DNA of 24,604 bases from Kiloniellaceae bacterium (GTDB lineage Bacteria > Pseudomonadota > Alphaproteobacteria > Kiloniellales > Kiloniellaceae). Positions 9,695 through 16,584 of this stretch are shown piece after piece. Within the stretch, counting starts at the first letter, position 1, and the number at the start of each line of letters is the position of its first letter. The position numbers were made by a program, and so were the translations under genes. The notes beneath the pieces are model-generated. The model was not told the origin of the DNA. It was given only the letters and a program-made list of their open reading frames with translations, and did no database searches. The stretch spans positions 1 through 24,604 of the forward strand of contig JAJFGK010000140.1 in the NCBI GenBank assembly GCA_021776195.1. Direction: 5' to 3'.

Positions 9695-10876
9695 TCAATC
9701 GATCAGGATCAGCTCGCGGCTGACGTCGCAGAGCCGTTCGCCACCCTTTTCGGTGATGATGATGGGCTCGGAGATGGCCGCTCCGAAGTCGTCCAGCCAA
9801 ACGCCGGACTGGAAATGAAAACACATGCCGGCTTCGAGAACCGTCTCGTCGCCGGCGCGCAGGCTGGCCGTGCGCTCGCCCCAGTCGGGCGGATAGTTGA
9901 GGCCGATGGAATAGCCCACGCGGCTTTTCTTCTCATAGCCGTTGCGATTGAGAGCGGATTGCCACAGGGCCTCGACCTCGTGGCAGGTGACACCCGGTCT
10001 GGCCGCCTCGATGGCCCGGTCGCCACCCTCGATGATGACATCGGTCAGCCGGGCCATTTCCGCCGGCGCCGGCCCGATATGGGCAGTGCGGGTCAGCGGG
10101 GCATGGTAGTGCCGGCGTGCGGCCCCCAGCTCCATGACGATCAGGCCGTTGTCCGGCAAGGGCTCGTCGGTCCAGGTCAGGTGCGGCGTGCTGGTTCCCT
10201 CGCCGACCTGGATCAGGGGACAGAGGCTCGTGTAGTCGCCGAACTTGCCATCGAACCCAGTGACCTGGTCATGATAGACATCGGCGATCACCTCGAACTG
10301 CCGCACGCCCGGCGCCAGCTTTGCCAAGGCGTTGTTCATGGTATCGGAGATAATGCGTCCGGCCTCGCGCATGTAGACGAGTTCGGCCGGCGATTTGACG
10401 AGCCGGGCCCAGTTCACCAGCTCCCGGTTATCGGCGATCTTCGCATTCGCCAGTCCCTTGACGAGATGCTGGTGCGCTCGCGCGGTGTAGTAGTGGGCAT
10501 CGAAGTCGACGCCGATGCGCGCTCCGCCCCAGCCGCGGGCGGTCACGAGGTCGCAGAGCTCATCGAAGGGGTGTCCCGTCGCGTGGTGCACCAGATGTTC
10601 GGAAAACCCGATGATGTTGGCTGCCGGCAGATCCGTGGTGATATGGGCCGACTTTGCGTCCTGGGCGCGCCCGAACCAGATCGGCCAGGTCTCGTCGCAA
10701 TGCAGGACGACGGCCTGGGGCGTGTAGAACGACCAGCCGTCGAACCCGGTCAGCCAGCCCATGTTGGCGGGGTCCTGGCAGATCAGAAGATCGAAGCCGG
10801 CCTTTTCCATGCGGTGCCGAACGTCGGTGACACGGCGTTCGAACTCCGCGGATTGAAATGCTTTCTCAAAGCCCAT
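9695..10876 (-). CDS. M24-fold hydrolase, ectoine hydrolase (DoeA/EutD)-like
   Basis: The 393-aa pita-bread-fold protein has an N-terminal creatinase-like domain (1-160) and an M24 catalytic domain (160-390). Stretches typical of ectoine hydrolases include NMGWLTGFDGWSFY, GRAQDAKSA, HLTWTDEPL and GYSIGLNYPPDWGERTASLR. The five metal ligands of true M24 metallopeptidases are mostly missing: the first Asp is E249, the second Asp is P260 (YHAPLTRT), the His is Y322 (GYSIG) and the first Glu is Q356 (FQSG). Only the last Glu remains (E370). This fits the metal-free ectoine hydrolase/creatinase branch better than Xaa-Pro dipeptidase. The expected reaction is opening of the ectoine ring to N-acetyl-2,4-diaminobutyrate, with the deacetylase encoded two genes downstream acting next. 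AGGAACG precedes the ATG at 10876. The exact substrate is inferred. Confidence 0.82.
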   Translation of the reverse strand: MGFEKAFQSAEFERRVTDVRHRMEKAGFDLLICQDPANMGWLTGFDGWSFYTPQAVVLHCDETWPIWFGRAQDAKSAHITTDLPAANIIGFSEHLVHHATGHPFDELCDLVTARGWGGARIGVDFDAHYYTARAHQHLVKGLANAKIADNRELVNWARLVKSPAELVYMREAGRIISDTMNNALAKLAPGVRQFEVIADVYHDQVTGFDGKFGDYTSLCPLIQVGEGTSTPHLTWTDEPLPDNGLIVMELGAARRHYHAPLTRTAHIGPAPAEMARLTDVIIEGGDRAIEAARPGVTCHEVEALWQSALNRNGYEKKSRVGYSIGLNYPPDWGERTASLRAGDETVLEAGMCFHFQSGVWLDDFGAAISEPIIITEKGGERLCDVSRELILID

Positions 10877-10893
10877 TGTGCAGCGTTCCTACG

Positions 10894-11022
10894 TCAGGCA
10901 GTCATTTCGTTTGCCGGCACGGCGCGAATGACGCAAGGGGTGAAATCGGAATCGCCCTTCATCTCAGCCAGGATCATGTCGCAGCCGGCGGCGAGTTCCG
11001 CGAGAACTCCCCGATAGGACAT
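10894..11022 (-). CDS. Small hypothetical protein (42 aa) ahead of the hydrolase gene
   Basis: Reading the minus strand from ATG 11022 to TGA 10894 gives 42 aa beginning MSYRGVLAELAAGCDMILAE and ending VPANEMTA. It ends 17 nt before the start of the M24-fold hydrolase gene. AAGGGG and AAGG sequences lie upstream, and about 70% of codons end in G or C, in line with its neighbours. It has two Cys (C14, C30) and no predicted membrane segment. I do not recognise the family. It could be a real small operon protein, a leader peptide that tunes hydrolase expression, or a remnant of a larger gene. Confidence 0.45.
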   Translation of the reverse strand: MSYRGVLAELAAGCDMILAEMKGDSDFTPCVIRAVPANEMTA

Positions 11023-11083
11023 GGCCTTGACCCCTTGCCGGTTGGGGCCCCTGTTATCACCCGCCGCAGCCGCGGGGCATCCA

Positions 11084-12517
11084 TTACTTGCGCAACGGCG
11101 CGACGCCCAATTCGTCCCACATCCACGACAGGTCGTAGTCGCCCATGGGTTCGCCGGGTTTCTGGCGGGCGTTATGGTTCTCCAGCAGTTTCAGCCATTC
11201 GACCACCTCCAATCGGCCCTCCACCGTCGCGACGGCCGCGCGCGGCGAGACGTCGCCCAGCAACGGCACCGCCTGGTCCAGCTGCTGGCTATAGTGGCGG
11301 TCCAGCATCTCATGGACGATCCGACGCCGCTCGTCTGGCGTCAGGTCGAGCAACGACCCCGACGGCTCGCCTTTCTCGCCATCCTTCTCTTCCTCGCGGT
11401 TCTGCGCCGCCATGAGCTGCTCGATCGTCTGCCGTTCGACCAGCGGCTCGCGGGTCAGACCTTCCAGGAACGGCGCGAGAAGCGCCTTGCCGCGCTCGGC
11501 CCGCTTCTCCGAGTTGACCATGAAGACCAAGGTCTTTTCTTGCAGCTCCAAGTCTCCCAGCAAGAGCGATCCATCCAGCGACTCTGTGTGAAGGGACACC
11601 CCGGTACACGTCACGGGGAGTTGCAGCCGACCCGGGGCCGGAGTCTCGCGCCAACGCCAATCCGTATCCGATACCGGCTCCAAATCGGGCACCCGCGCCA
11701 AGGCCCGGCACAGATCTTCCCGTTCGGTGCCGGGCAGCAGCACGTAGTGGAGCGTCAGGAACTCGAGCTGTTCGCCATCACTGTTCGACAGCTCCGGTAG
11801 CTGGGGACGCAGGGTCTTCTCGAGCAGATCGTCGAGCCAAAAGTTGACAATCGTCGGCGCGGCATAACGCAGCACGTCGTCGCGGCTGGCGATATCCGCA
11901 AGTTCGTCCTCCGTAAGTTCGACATCGAGCTTCTCCAGGAGCGCTGGCCCTTCCTTCCTTGCCCGCTGCGCGACCGACTCCAAGGTGTCCAGGATCTCCT
12001 CCGAGAGGTCACGGTCGAGCACCAGAATGCCGCCTCCCATGACAATCTTGGCGCGCGCGACCACGACGCGAGCCGCGACCCTGTCCCAGGGCTTCAGGTA
12101 ATGGGTTCCAGATCGCTCCGAGACGCGCAGGGGCTCGCCGCCGCGGAACAGGTCCCGCGCCAGGAAGGACTTGCCCAGCTGGATGTCGCTGATCTCGAAG
12201 ATACTCAAGACGGAGTGCCTGAGTCCGGTCATGTAGTTCTTGGTCGGCGCCTTTTCCTTCCAGCCGCGCCGCTTCAGATAATCGTCTACGATGTTGCCGT
12301 CTTCCGCGTCGTCCCTGGACAGGAGGTCCTCGAAGATGCAGCCCCAAAGCATCGCCGCGAGGGCATCGTCGATGATGGCCCCAAGGTCTTCGACCTCCAA
12401 ACCCGCGGCCAAACAAGCAGGACCAACGTGGCGCTCGAACAGATCCTCGAAGTGGTCGTCCCACGGCGGTCGGTTTAGCCATTTGGTCAGGCCATCGAGG
12501 GAATGGGATGTGGACAT
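11084..12517 (-). CDS. Conserved-looking protein of unknown function (477 aa)
   Basis: I do not recognise a family over most of this protein. It is soluble and acidic, with no signal peptide. Residues 1-230 are mainly helical and include LWGCIFEDLLSRDD and the hydrophobic stretch VAARVVVARAKIVMGGGILV. A mixed region follows (about 240-380) containing LHYVLLPGTE and a likely beta segment, LVFMVNSEKRAERG. A charged linker (EEEKDGEKGE) leads to a C-terminal helical module of about 85 residues with VSPRAAVATVEGRLEVVEWL and DYDLSWMWDELG. That module loosely recalls the SPR/TxEGR helix of MbcA/ParS/Xre-type toxin-binding domains (inference only). The ATG at 12517 is chosen because AGGAAG lies 8 nt upstream. 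The gene ends 61 nt before the 42-aa ORF of the ectoine-like cluster, so read-through into that cluster is possible. A HAD gene starts divergently 118 bp away. Confidence 0.72.
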   Translation of the reverse strand: MSTSHSLDGLTKWLNRPPWDDHFEDLFERHVGPACLAAGLEVEDLGAIIDDALAAMLWGCIFEDLLSRDDAEDGNIVDDYLKRRGWKEKAPTKNYMTGLRHSVLSIFEISDIQLGKSFLARDLFRGGEPLRVSERSGTHYLKPWDRVAARVVVARAKIVMGGGILVLDRDLSEEILDTLESVAQRARKEGPALLEKLDVELTEDELADIASRDDVLRYAAPTIVNFWLDDLLEKTLRPQLPELSNSDGEQLEFLTLHYVLLPGTEREDLCRALARVPDLEPVSDTDWRWRETPAPGRLQLPVTCTGVSLHTESLDGSLLLGDLELQEKTLVFMVNSEKRAERGKALLAPFLEGLTREPLVERQTIEQLMAAQNREEEKDGEKGEPSGSLLDLTPDERRRIVHEMLDRHYSQQLDQAVPLLGDVSPRAAVATVEGRLEVVEWLKLLENHNARQKPGEPMGDYDLSWMWDELGVAPLRK

Positions 12518-12635
12518 TGCTATATCTTCCTGAGACTTGGTTTCGTGCGCAACCCTGCCTATTGTCGCTCGGGTCTCCAACGAACGAAATAGCGGACCGC
12601 ATTCGAGTCGGTCCATGGATTGACGGAAACAGCCG

Positions 12636-13244
12636 ATGGCAAAACCCAAGGCGGTGCTTTTCGACATGGGCGGCGTGCTGATCGACTGGCGTCCACGCTA
12701 CCTCTTCGAGCAGCACTTCCCGGGCGACGAGGCGGGCATGGCGGCCTTCTTCGGGGTCCTGCGCCACGCCGGGCTGGAGACCTGCCGGCGGCCCTTCACC
12801 GAGGTCCTGCCCGCCTTCAAGGCCGAGCACCCGCACTACGCCGAGCTGTTCGACGTCTTCGAGCGCGACTGGGCCGGTTTCATGCGCGGCGCCCTGCCCG
12901 ACAGCGTCGCCCTGCTGGACGAACTGCGCCGGGCCGGCACGCCCTTCTATGGACTGACCAACTGGCCGGCCGAGACCTTCCCGCCCGAGGGCGAGGCCTT
13001 CGCCTTTCTCGACCACTTCGAAGACATCCTGGTCTCCGGCGAGGTCGGTCTGATCAAACCAGACCCGGCGATCTATCACCTGACCCTCGAGCGTTTCGAC
13101 CTGCGGCCCCACGAGGTGCTGTTCGTCGACGACCTGGCGGTCAACGTCGAGGTGGCGCGCGATCTCGGCATAGCCTCGCACCACTTCACCGGGGCCGAGG
13201 GCCTCGGTGAAGCCCTGTGCGAGCATGACTTGATCGGCGGCTGA
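12636..13244 (+). CDS. HAD superfamily hydrolase, subfamily IA (haloacid dehalogenase-like)
   Basis: The 202-aa cytosolic protein has a HAD core with a small helical cap inserted after motif I. Motif I is VLFDMGGVLIDW with the nucleophile D10, motif II is YGLTNW (T108), motif III is GLIKPDPAIY (K141) and motif IV is FVDDLAVN (D165, D166). The second Asp of the usual DxD motif is Gly (G12). This is the FDxGGVL variant seen in some IA hydrolases related to haloacid dehalogenases and YihX, so sugar-phosphate phosphatase or dehalogenase activity is open. The start ATG at 12636 follows GGA at 12625-12627. It is probably a monocistronic housekeeping hydrolase and may share a promoter region with the divergent unknown gene. 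Confidence 0.88.
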   Translation: MAKPKAVLFDMGGVLIDWRPRYLFEQHFPGDEAGMAAFFGVLRHAGLETCRRPFTEVLPAFKAEHPHYAELFDVFERDWAGFMRGALPDSVALLDELRRAGTPFYGLTNWPAETFPPEGEAFAFLDHFEDILVSGEVGLIKPDPAIYHLTLERFDLRPHEVLFVDDLAVNVEVARDLGIASHHFTGAEGLGEALCEHDLIGG

Positions 13245-13376
13245 GCGGACTTGTGGACCCGCCGGCGCGATTTAGCGGCAAAGCGGCAAAAAAGGTTAAG
13301 ACGGCGCGCCTGGCAGTGTTATAGGAATCGGCAGGCCAAAAAACATTTTCCCGATAGCGAGATATACGCCGCAGCG

Positions 13377-15002
13377 ATGCATAACGCCTCCATCCTGCTT
13401 CAGGTGCTTTTCCTCCTCGTTTCCGCGATCATCGTGGTCTCCCTCTTTCGACGCCTGGGTCTCGGCGCGGTCATGGGCTATCTGATCGCCGGCGTGCTGA
13501 TCGGACCGCACGGGCTGCGCCTGGTGCCCGACCCGGAACAGACCCGCGACCTTGCCGAACTGGGGGTCGTCTTCCTGCTCTTCATGGTCGGCCTGGAATT
13601 GCCCTTCCACCGCATCAGGCTGATGCGCGGGCCGGTCTTTCTGCTCGGCGCCGCCCAGGTTCTGGCGACCACGCTGGTGATCGCGGTGATCGCCACGCTG
13701 TTCGGATTCAGCCCGGCAGCGGCGACGCTGGTCGGCGGCGCCCTGGCCTTTTCCTCGACCGCGATCGTCCTGCGGCTGCTCTCCGACCAGGGCGAGCTAA
13801 CGACCCAATACGGCCGTTCGGCCTTTGCCATCCTGTTGGTCCAAGACCTTGCCGTCGGTCCTTTCCTGGTGCTCGGCCTGGCGCTGGGCGACGACAATGC
13901 CGCGCTGGGCATCGCACTGGCGGTCGCGGTTCTGAAGCTGGTCGCCGCGGCCATGCTGATCCTCGGCGTCGGCCGTATCATCCTGCGCCATATCTTCGCC
14001 CAGGTGGCTCTGGCGCAGGAGCGCGAGATCTTCGTCGCGCTGACCCTCTTCGTCGTCCTGGCCGCCGGCATGCTGACCCAATCGGCGGGCCTGTCAATGG
14101 CCTTCGGCGCTTTCCTGGCCGGCATGCTGCTGGCGGAAACCCAGTTCCGCCACCAGGTGGCCGCCGATATACAGCCTTTTCGCGGTCTGCTGCTGGGTCT
14201 CTTCTTCATGACCGTGGGCATGTCGATCGACCTGGATGCCGCCCTGTCGCGCTGGCAGCCGCTGGCAGGTCTGGTGGTGGCGCTGCTGGTCGGCAAGATG
14301 GTCGTTCTGGCCATGCTGGCCCGGCTCTTCGGTCAGAGCAACGCCGACTCCCTGCATCTCGGCATCTTGCTGTCCCAGGCTGGCGAGTTCGGATTCGTCC
14401 TGCTCGGGGCCGGGCTGGCGACCGGGCTGCTGGCCGGCGCGGAGTTCCAGATTCTCGGTCTGGCCGTGGCTATCACCATGCTCTTGACGCCCTTTCTCGC
14501 CATCGGCGGGCGGCAGGTCTCGCGGCTGATGGAACAGCGCTCGGCGATGCCGCTGGAAGATGCCGTTGCCGACCACCCCAGGCTCACCGATCATGTGGTC
14601 ATCATCGGCTTCGGCCGGGTCGGCCACGCGGTCGCCGAATCGATGAAGGAGAGCGGCCACCCCTTCATCGGCGTCGACCTGGACCCGCGTCGCGTCACTC
14701 AGGCAACCAAGGAGGAGATGCCGGTCTTCTATGGCGACGCGACGCGCCCGGAAATTCTCTCCAGTCTTGGCATCGAACAGGCCCGCGCCGTGGTCGTGGC
14801 CCTCGACAGCGCCAAGGCGGCGACCACCGTGGTCGCCTTCATCCGCTACCTCTTCCCCGATCTCAAGGTCTACGCCCGCGCCGTCTCGGCCGACCACGCC
14901 CGCGAGTTGGAGGAAGCCGGCGCCCACCTGGTGGTGCCAGAACTGGTGGCGACCGGAGTGAAGCTGGCCAGCGAGGTGCTGGGATCAAAACCGGTTTCCT
15001 GA
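13377..15002 (+). CDS. CPA2-family cation:proton antiporter with RCK domain (KefB/KefC/YbaL-like)
   Basis: The 541-aa inner-membrane protein has about 12-13 transmembrane segments in residues 5-390. It contains the CPA2 signatures GYLIAGVLIGPHGL, LFMVGLEL, FSSTAIVLRLL and the VQDLAV motif with the ion-binding Asp. The C-terminus (about 405-520) is a TrkA-N/RCK Rossmann domain starting VVIIGFGRVGHAVAE, which binds NAD(H) and gates transport. Family members exchange K+ or Na+ for H+ and contribute to osmotic, pH or electrophile stress responses. There is no separate RCK-C domain. The ATG at 13377 gives a normal hydrophobic start (MHNASILLQVLF). No strong ribosome binding site precedes it, and an extended basic N-terminus from further upstream is unlikely. 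The gene ends 15 bp from the convergent dioxygenase gene. Confidence 0.92.
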   Translation: MHNASILLQVLFLLVSAIIVVSLFRRLGLGAVMGYLIAGVLIGPHGLRLVPDPEQTRDLAELGVVFLLFMVGLELPFHRIRLMRGPVFLLGAAQVLATTLVIAVIATLFGFSPAAATLVGGALAFSSTAIVLRLLSDQGELTTQYGRSAFAILLVQDLAVGPFLVLGLALGDDNAALGIALAVAVLKLVAAAMLILGVGRIILRHIFAQVALAQEREIFVALTLFVVLAAGMLTQSAGLSMAFGAFLAGMLLAETQFRHQVAADIQPFRGLLLGLFFMTVGMSIDLDAALSRWQPLAGLVVALLVGKMVVLAMLARLFGQSNADSLHLGILLSQAGEFGFVLLGAGLATGLLAGAEFQILGLAVAITMLLTPFLAIGGRQVSRLMEQRSAMPLEDAVADHPRLTDHVVIIGFGRVGHAVAESMKESGHPFIGVDLDPRRVTQATKEEMPVFYGDATRPEILSSLGIEQARAVVVALDSAKAATTVVAFIRYLFPDLKVYARAVSADHARELEEAGAHLVVPELVATGVKLASEVLGSKPVS

Positions 15003-15017
15003 CCACCCGGGGAGAAA

Positions 15018-15884
15018 TCACACAGCCGCTTGCGGCGCCTCGCCGGCAATGGTGGTGCGGTGCAGCAGGCGGCGCTGGCCGTCGTAGTCGTTGATGGCGT
15101 AGTGCAGGGTCGCGCGGTTGTCCCAGAAGGCCACGTCGCCGGCCCGCCAGGACCAGCGGCAGGTGAATTCGGGCCGGGTCGCATGTTCGTAGAGAAAATT
15201 CAGCAGAGGCGCGCTCTCGGCCTCGCTCATGCCGGCAAAACGGGTGGTGTAGATCCGGTTGACGAAGAGCGCCGGTCGGCCCGAGGGCAGATGGCGCCGC
15301 ACCACGGGATGGGCCCGCTCCCGATCGGCCTCCGGGTTGTGCCGGCTGATCTCGATGGAGGAACTGGTGCGCAGGGTCGCGGTCGGCGGTCGCTGGGCGC
15401 CGTAGACATGACCGCTGTGCGCCGCCGACAGGCCGGCAAGCAAGGCCTTCATGCCGTCGGACAGGGCCTCGTGGGCGAGGATCATGTTGGCCCAAAGGGT
15501 GTCGCCGCCAGAGGGCGGCACCTGGAGCGCCTGGAGGATCGAGCCGAGCGGCGGTTCTTCCAGAAAGGAAAAATCGGAGTGCCAGTCGCCGCCGAAGACC
15601 GAGATGCGCGCCTCCTCGGCCTCCTTCAGCACCGCGATGATCTCGGGGTGGTCCGGGTGGTGGCCGATGTAGGGGCAGATCATCAGATCGCCGAAGCGGC
15701 GGCTGAAGGCCAGCAACTGCTCGGGCGTCATGTCCTGGTCGCGAAAGAACAGGACGAGGTGCTCGCCCAGACCCTGCTTCAACCTGTCGATCGTGCCATC
15801 GCAAAGCACCGCCGCCAGGTCGAGCCCGCGCACTTCGGCGCCCAAGGCGCCAGCCACGGGCCGAAAATCAACTTCCGTCGTCAT
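15018..15884 (-). CDS. TauD/TfdA-family 2-oxoglutarate-dependent dioxygenase
   Basis: The 288-aa cytosolic non-haem iron enzyme is close to the 283 aa of E. coli TauD. The facial triad is H102 and D104 (DWHSDFSF) plus H261 (NRATLHYAIND), and the 2-oxoglutarate-binding Arg is R272 or R276 (QRRLLHRTT). The stretch LFVNRIYTTRFAGM is also typical. Family members hydroxylate a substrate carbon using O2 and 2-oxoglutarate, often releasing an amine, sulfite or similar group; the substrate here is unknown. It is the third gene of a minus-strand operon, 15 nt after a DMSP-lyase-like cupin and downstream of an aromatic amino acid decarboxylase. AGGAG at 15896-15900 overlaps the cupin stop region and lies 11 nt before the ATG. 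It is not an ectoine hydroxylase (EctD) on motif grounds. Confidence 0.92.
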   Translation of the reverse strand: MTTEVDFRPVAGALGAEVRGLDLAAVLCDGTIDRLKQGLGEHLVLFFRDQDMTPEQLLAFSRRFGDLMICPYIGHHPDHPEIIAVLKEAEEARISVFGGDWHSDFSFLEEPPLGSILQALQVPPSGGDTLWANMILAHEALSDGMKALLAGLSAAHSGHVYGAQRPPTATLRTSSSIEISRHNPEADRERAHPVVRRHLPSGRPALFVNRIYTTRFAGMSEAESAPLLNFLYEHATRPEFTCRWSWRAGDVAFWDNRATLHYAINDYDGQRRLLHRTTIAGEAPQAAV

Positions 15885-15899
15885 GTCGCCCCGATCTCC

Positions 15900-16571
15900 T
15901 CAGCCAGACCAGTCATGGTCGGTCAGGACCGGGAATGAATCAACATCGCCGGGCCAGGCAAAGAGCGATAGCAGCGCTTCGTCATGGGTCTGCATGGCGT
16001 GGGGTTCGTGATGGTCGTGAAAGATGACCCGGTCGGGCGGATGGGCGGTCCAGGCCTGCTCGCCTTGGCGCCACAGACCCGCGCCGCCGATCACGACATA
16101 GAGTTCCTGGGCCAGATGGGCGTGGGCCGGATAAAAGGTCCCCGGCGCCTGAAGCGTCACGCCAAGGCGGATGCGCGGGCTGGGCCAAGGACTGTGGTAG
16201 TCCGCAAAAGACGGCCCGACCAACTGGCAGAAGGCATAGCCGTCATAGAAGGCCTCCAGTCCCCCATCGCCCTCGGTCCCGTCGCCGTAGATTCGGGCCT
16301 CGCCCCAGCGAAGAAGCGGCGCGGCCCTGGCGAGCGCGCCCAGAAGCTCGCCGCGCGCACCAACTGGCGGGCTGGCCGTGAGCGCCGGCAACCGCCGGTC
16401 GACCTGGGGAAAGCTTCGCCCTGGCACCGACTCGGGCCCGCCGAGGCTGGCAATCTCGCCGATCACCAGGTCCAACCCCGTCCGTACTGCCCCGGCCGGT
16501 GCCACCAGAGACCGACAGTAGGTCTCGAGGGATGTCAGCAAACGGTTCAAGGGTTCATCGGACACGGTCAT
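15900..16571 (-). CDS. DMSP lyase-family cupin (DddL/DddQ-like)
   Basis: The 223-aa protein has a helical N-terminal half and a C-terminal single cupin domain (about 130-215). The metal-binding motif is YPAHAHLAQELYVV (H150, H152, E156, Y158), with a distal H191 in HEPHAMQTHDE. The order of features (YAFCQLVGP, then RLGVTLQAPGTFYP, then the cupin motif, then a closing PHAM-T and LFAWPGD) is that of the dimethylsulfoniopropionate lyase family, and the length is near that of DddL. Known members cleave DMSP to dimethyl sulfide and acrylate using a metal and the conserved Tyr. Whether this protein uses DMSP is not shown, because no acrylate-processing or betaine-transport gene is in the window. 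The ATG at 16571 follows GGAAGAAGGAAG and lies 13 nt after the decarboxylase stop; a longer upstream start would overlap that gene. Confidence 0.72.
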   Translation of the reverse strand: MTVSDEPLNRLLTSLETYCRSLVAPAGAVRTGLDLVIGEIASLGGPESVPGRSFPQVDRRLPALTASPPVGARGELLGALARAAPLLRWGEARIYGDGTEGDGGLEAFYDGYAFCQLVGPSFADYHSPWPSPRIRLGVTLQAPGTFYPAHAHLAQELYVVIGGAGLWRQGEQAWTAHPPDRVIFHDHHEPHAMQTHDEALLSLFAWPGDVDSFPVLTDHDWSG

Positions 16572-16584
16572 CTTCCTTCTTCCG

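Noticed and set aside
9695..10876. Xaa-Pro dipeptidase/aminopeptidase P
   Set aside because: The fold is right, but four of five metal ligands are replaced and the conserved blocks are those of the ectoine hydrolase group.
9383..11017. Plus-strand open frame of 544 aa
   Set aside because: It is antisense to the threonine aldolase and M24-fold hydrolase genes, has no recognisable domain, and arises from high GC at third codon positions.
12009..13226. Minus-strand open frame of 405 aa bridging two genes
   Set aside because: It overlaps the HAD gene antisense and the unknown gene in another frame. Both of those have ribosome binding sites and coherent protein sequence.
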